DNA from: Desulfuromonas acetoxidans DSM 684
GTDB lineage: Bacteria > Desulfobacterota > Desulfuromonadia > Desulfuromonadales > Desulfuromonadaceae
DNA: 64,000 bases
Direction: 5' to 3'
Assembly: GCF_000167355.1 (NCBI RefSeq)
Contig: NZ_AAEW02000010.1
Coordinates: 84,176-148,175 of the forward strand
The notes under the pieces: model-generated
Database searches by the model: none
Told to the model about the DNA's origin: nothing
What the model saw: the letters and a program-made list of their open reading frames with translations, nothing else
Part shown: positions 63,857 through 64,000 of the stretch, piece after piece
How the letters are laid out: the number at the start of each line of letters is the position of its first letter
How positions within the stretch are numbered: position 1 is the stretch's first letter
Position numbers and translations under genes: made by a program

Positions 63857-64000
63857 AAAAAATCACGTCCTTTGTTGGGGATCAAAGTGAACTGAAAGCC
63901 GTGAGTGGCTTGTTGTGTGAGGAGTCTAGTGAAGAGAGTGGCGTAGGAAAAACGCCGGATCATCGTACTCAAAGACTCTACAGTGAAAAATACACTATAA

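Noticed and set aside
1..64000. CRISPR arrays or ribosomal RNA genes
   Set aside because: No regularly spaced short repeats with unique spacers and no rRNA-like sequence were seen.

Overview
The window looks like chromosome from a marine-type member of the Desulfuromonadales (Desulfuromonas/Desulfuromusa-like). This is inferred from gene content, not from a database match: c-type cytochrome, CheX, HD-GYP and GGDEF signalling, DUF4388/Roadblock proteins, an AmmeMemoRadiSam radical SAM enzyme, and a complete selenium-dependent reductase cluster of the kind used for betaine fermentation. Base composition looks close to 50% GC (not computed).

Layout. 1-5.4 kb: ferredoxin, phosphatidylserine decarboxylase, VOC protein, small membrane protein, chemoreceptor. 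5.7-11.5 kb: SulP transporter, an overlapping porin / phosphate-binding-like protein / diguanylate cyclase operon, and a formate-nitrite channel. 12-16.2 kb: two-component system facing a small outer-membrane protein, and a lytic transglycosylase. 16.4-25.4 kb: PP2C phosphatase, glycosyltransferase, DUF4388 protein, a Roadblock-PBP-OmpA fusion, a very large HD-GYP sensor and a mono-haem cytochrome. 26-48.3 kb: the centrepiece, described below. 48.4-53.6 kb: a small island at tRNA-Leu(CAA) with attachment-site copies, integrase remains, an IS3-family element and a repeat-built lipoprotein. 53.7-64 kb: housekeeping genes (amrS, yidD, rarA, nadK, recN, an acetyltransferase, cheX, an M16C protease).

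The 26-48 kb block is a betaine/glycine-type reductase system. On the minus strand run trxB-trxA-grdA-grdC-grdD-grdI(E)-grdH(B)-BCCT transporter, then tRNA-Sec-selB-ackA-trxA-grdA. GrdA and GrdH/B each contain an in-frame UGA at the family's selenocysteine position, so they look broken to an ordinary ORF caller. The transporter brings in the substrate. The Sec/pyruvoyl protein B cleaves the C-N bond, GrdA carries the carboxymethyl group, and GrdC/GrdD release acetyl phosphate, from which acetate kinase makes ATP. TrxB/TrxA supply electrons. An NfnAB-type NADPH-forming transhydrogenase (46.1-48.3 kb) can feed TrxB. A sensor kinase and a sigma54 response regulator sit between these operons.

The most interesting new observation is regulatory. 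Three sigma54 -24/-12 promoters precede trxB, tRNA-Sec/selB/ackA and nfnAB. Each has, 80-190 bp upstream, one to three copies of the same palindrome, approximately YATAGN-N4-NCTATR. This defines a candidate regulon joining substrate reduction, selenocysteine insertion and NADPH supply under one enhancer-binding protein. In addition, an 834-bp grdA-trxA segment is duplicated almost perfectly as direct repeats 12,142 bp apart, bracketing most of the pathway.
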